Source: Pseudomonadota bacterium (lineage in GTDB: Bacteria > Pseudomonadota > Gammaproteobacteria > Burkholderiales > Sulfuriferulaceae). Taken from it: DNA of 64,000 bases. Positions 62,797-64,000 of this stretch are shown one piece after another. The stretch covers positions 1 through 64,000 of the forward strand of contig JAJYYK010000002.1 of NCBI GenBank assembly GCA_021801025.1, read 5' to 3'. Each line of letters opens with the position of its first letter. Position 1 is the stretch's first letter. The notes below the pieces were generated by a model that was given only the letters and a program-made list of their open reading frames with translations, did no database searches and was not told the origin of the DNA. Both the position numbers and the translations under genes were made by a program.

Positions 62797-64000
62797 ATGA
62801 ACCAAATTGAAATCAATGGGGTAGAGAAACACACCCCAATGATGCAGCAATATCTGCGCATCAAAGCCGAACACACCGACAAACTGTTGTTTTACCGCAT
62901 GGGCGATTTTTATGAATTGTTTTTTGAGGATGCCGAGCGAGCGGCCAAGCTGTTAGGCATCACGCTGACCTCACGGGGCTCATCGGCGGGCAAGCCCATT
63001 TCCATGGCGGGCGTACCCTTTCACGCAGCAGACGCTTACCTCGCCAAACTGGTCAAGCTGGGACTGTCCGTGGCCATTTGCGAGCAACTGGGCGATCCAG
63101 CCACCAGCAAGGGCCCCGTAGACCGCGCAGTGAAGCGAATTGTCACGCCGGGCACCCTAACCGATGCCGCCTTGCTCGACGAGCGGCGCGACAGCCTGTT
63201 GCTGTGTCTGTTTCCAGAGTCGGATGAACACATCGGCCTCGCATGGCTAAACCTCTCATCGGGTATTTTTTCTCTGGCCGTTTGCACTGCAGATGACGTG
63301 TCCGGCTGGTTAGAGCGACTGTCACCTGCCGAAATTTTGATGCCTGATCACACACAAATTGCCATCAAAACGGGCATCGAAGGTGTGCGCAAACTGCCTG
63401 CCAACGAATTTGAGGTTAAAGCCGCTCATCTCCGGCTGCGCAATCAGTGTCCCAACGATGACATCAGCATATTCCCGGATGCAGCCGTCATCGCAGCAGG
63501 CACCCTGTTGACTTACGCTCATGCCACACAATGCAATCAACTTCCGCACATTCAACACATTAGCCTGGATGCGCAACATCGCTATGTCAACATGGATGCC
63601 GCCACCCAACGCAATCTGGAAATCAGTCAAACGTTGCAGGGTGAGGATGCGCCAACCCTGTTATCGCTGCTGGACACCTGCGCCAGCAACATGGGTTCGC
63701 GCCATCTGCGTCACTGGCTACATCATCCTCTGCGTGATCGGGTAATTTTGCGTGAACGCCAGGCGGCGATTGCTCATCTACGGCTTAAGCACACGCAGAG
63801 TCGCGCCGCGCACGCCTGTCTGCGCGGCATGGCGGACATTGAACGCATCAGCGCACGCATTGCCTTAAAAAACGCTCGCCCACGAGATTTATCGGGTTTA
63901 CGTGAAGTGTTGTCGCGCCTCGAAATACTGCAAGACTTGCTGCAACAACTGTCACCCACGCCATTCATCGCTGAATTGATGCGCCATTGTGCGCCACAGC
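62797..64000 (+). CDS. mutS: DNA mismatch repair protein MutS (N-terminal part)
   Basis: At least 401 codons, open to the window end. The mismatch-binding motif [11 protein letters not shown] with the base-contacting Phe near residue 35 is present, followed by the connector and lever domains up to about residue 401. The ATPase domain lies beyond the window. Start at the ATG at 62797, which reads [19 protein letters not shown], as usual for the family. Confidence 0.95.
   Translation, partial: MNQIEINGVEKHTPMMQQYLRIKAEHTDKLLFYRMGDFYELFFEDAERAAKLLGITLTSRGSSAGKPISMAGVPFHAADAYLAKLVKLGLSVAICEQLGDPATSKGPVDRAVKRIVTPGTLTDAALLDERRDSLLLCLFPESDEHIGLAWLNLSSGIFSLAVCTADDVSGWLERLSPAEILMPDHTQIAIKTGIEGVRKLPANEFEVKAAHLRLRNQCPNDDISIFPDAAVIAAGTLLTYAHATQCNQLPHIQHISLDAQHRYVNMDAATQRNLEISQTLQGEDAPTLLSLLDTCASNMGSRHLRHWLHHPLRDRVILRERQAAIAHLRLKHTQSRAAHACLRGMADIERISARIALKNARPRDLSGLREVLSRLEILQDLLQQLSPTPFIAELMRHCAPQ

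Overview
The window looks like chromosomal DNA from a facultatively anaerobic betaproteobacterium. This is an inference from gene content: glutamate-cysteine ligase of the Acidithiobacillus type, a regulatory PTS with a mannose-type EIIA, ubiquinone genes of the UbiT/U/V type, RND-style lipoprotein outer-membrane channels and a WaaA-like transferase. No rRNA, tRNA or CRISPR array was seen, and the genus cannot be fixed from this sequence.

Positions 1-6000 are an accessory island. It opens with the last codons and right end of an IS3-family element. It then carries a minus-strand operon that reads as an ABC-three-component (ABC-3C) conflict system: an Mrr-like nuclease fused to an ABC-3C C-terminal domain (4508-5452), a small middle component (4263-4511) and a DUF2326 RecN/SMC-like ATPase (2476-4266). 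Behind these lie a DUF3800 gene cut to 53 codons (2259-2420), a DUF6602 PD-(D/E)XK-like protein (1071-2249) and a small membrane-anchored helical protein (472-927). Diverged inverted copies of a 52-bp sequence (341-392 and 5915-5966) flank the operon.

Positions 6172-20000 hold genes that replace oxygen-dependent steps. One minus-strand run is dsrE-like, nrdD, a separate 64-residue glycyl-radical polypeptide, nrdG, pdxS and pdxT: oxygen-sensitive ribonucleotide reduction plus a PLP route that bypasses the PdxH oxidase. A second is yhcC, ubiU, ubiV, lipoate-ligase/DUF116 and ubiT, for oxygen-independent ubiquinone hydroxylation. Between them a plus-strand group encodes a methyltransferase, two 2-oxoglutarate/Fe(II) oxygenases and a chorismatase that could supply hydroxybenzoate.

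Positions 20178-24346 form a reactive-sulfur module: ArsR regulator, SHOCT membrane protein, methyltransferase, persulfide-dioxygenase-like MBL protein, MFS transporter and a second DsrE protein. It has clear palindromic operators over its promoters. Then come a class II amidotransferase, a two-component system, an MgtA-type ATPase, a TRMT13-like methyltransferase, a cytochrome c, an M48 protease, orn, a LOG-family gene, an orphan pair of pyruvate/acetoin dehydrogenase E1 subunits, a five-gene ABC-2/HlyD/outer-membrane exporter, and an OsmC, ion channel, thioredoxin and ArsP-like permease group.

Positions 48362-64000 are mostly housekeeping. A tightly packed gshA-gshB-apbE-EIIA-HPr-EI operon is followed by trmL, a TetR/CMD/old-yellow-enzyme/nitroreductase electrophile-detoxification set with repeated ATACC/GGTAT operators, a WaaA-like gene, ampD, nadK, recN, trxC and the start of mutS, which runs off the window.
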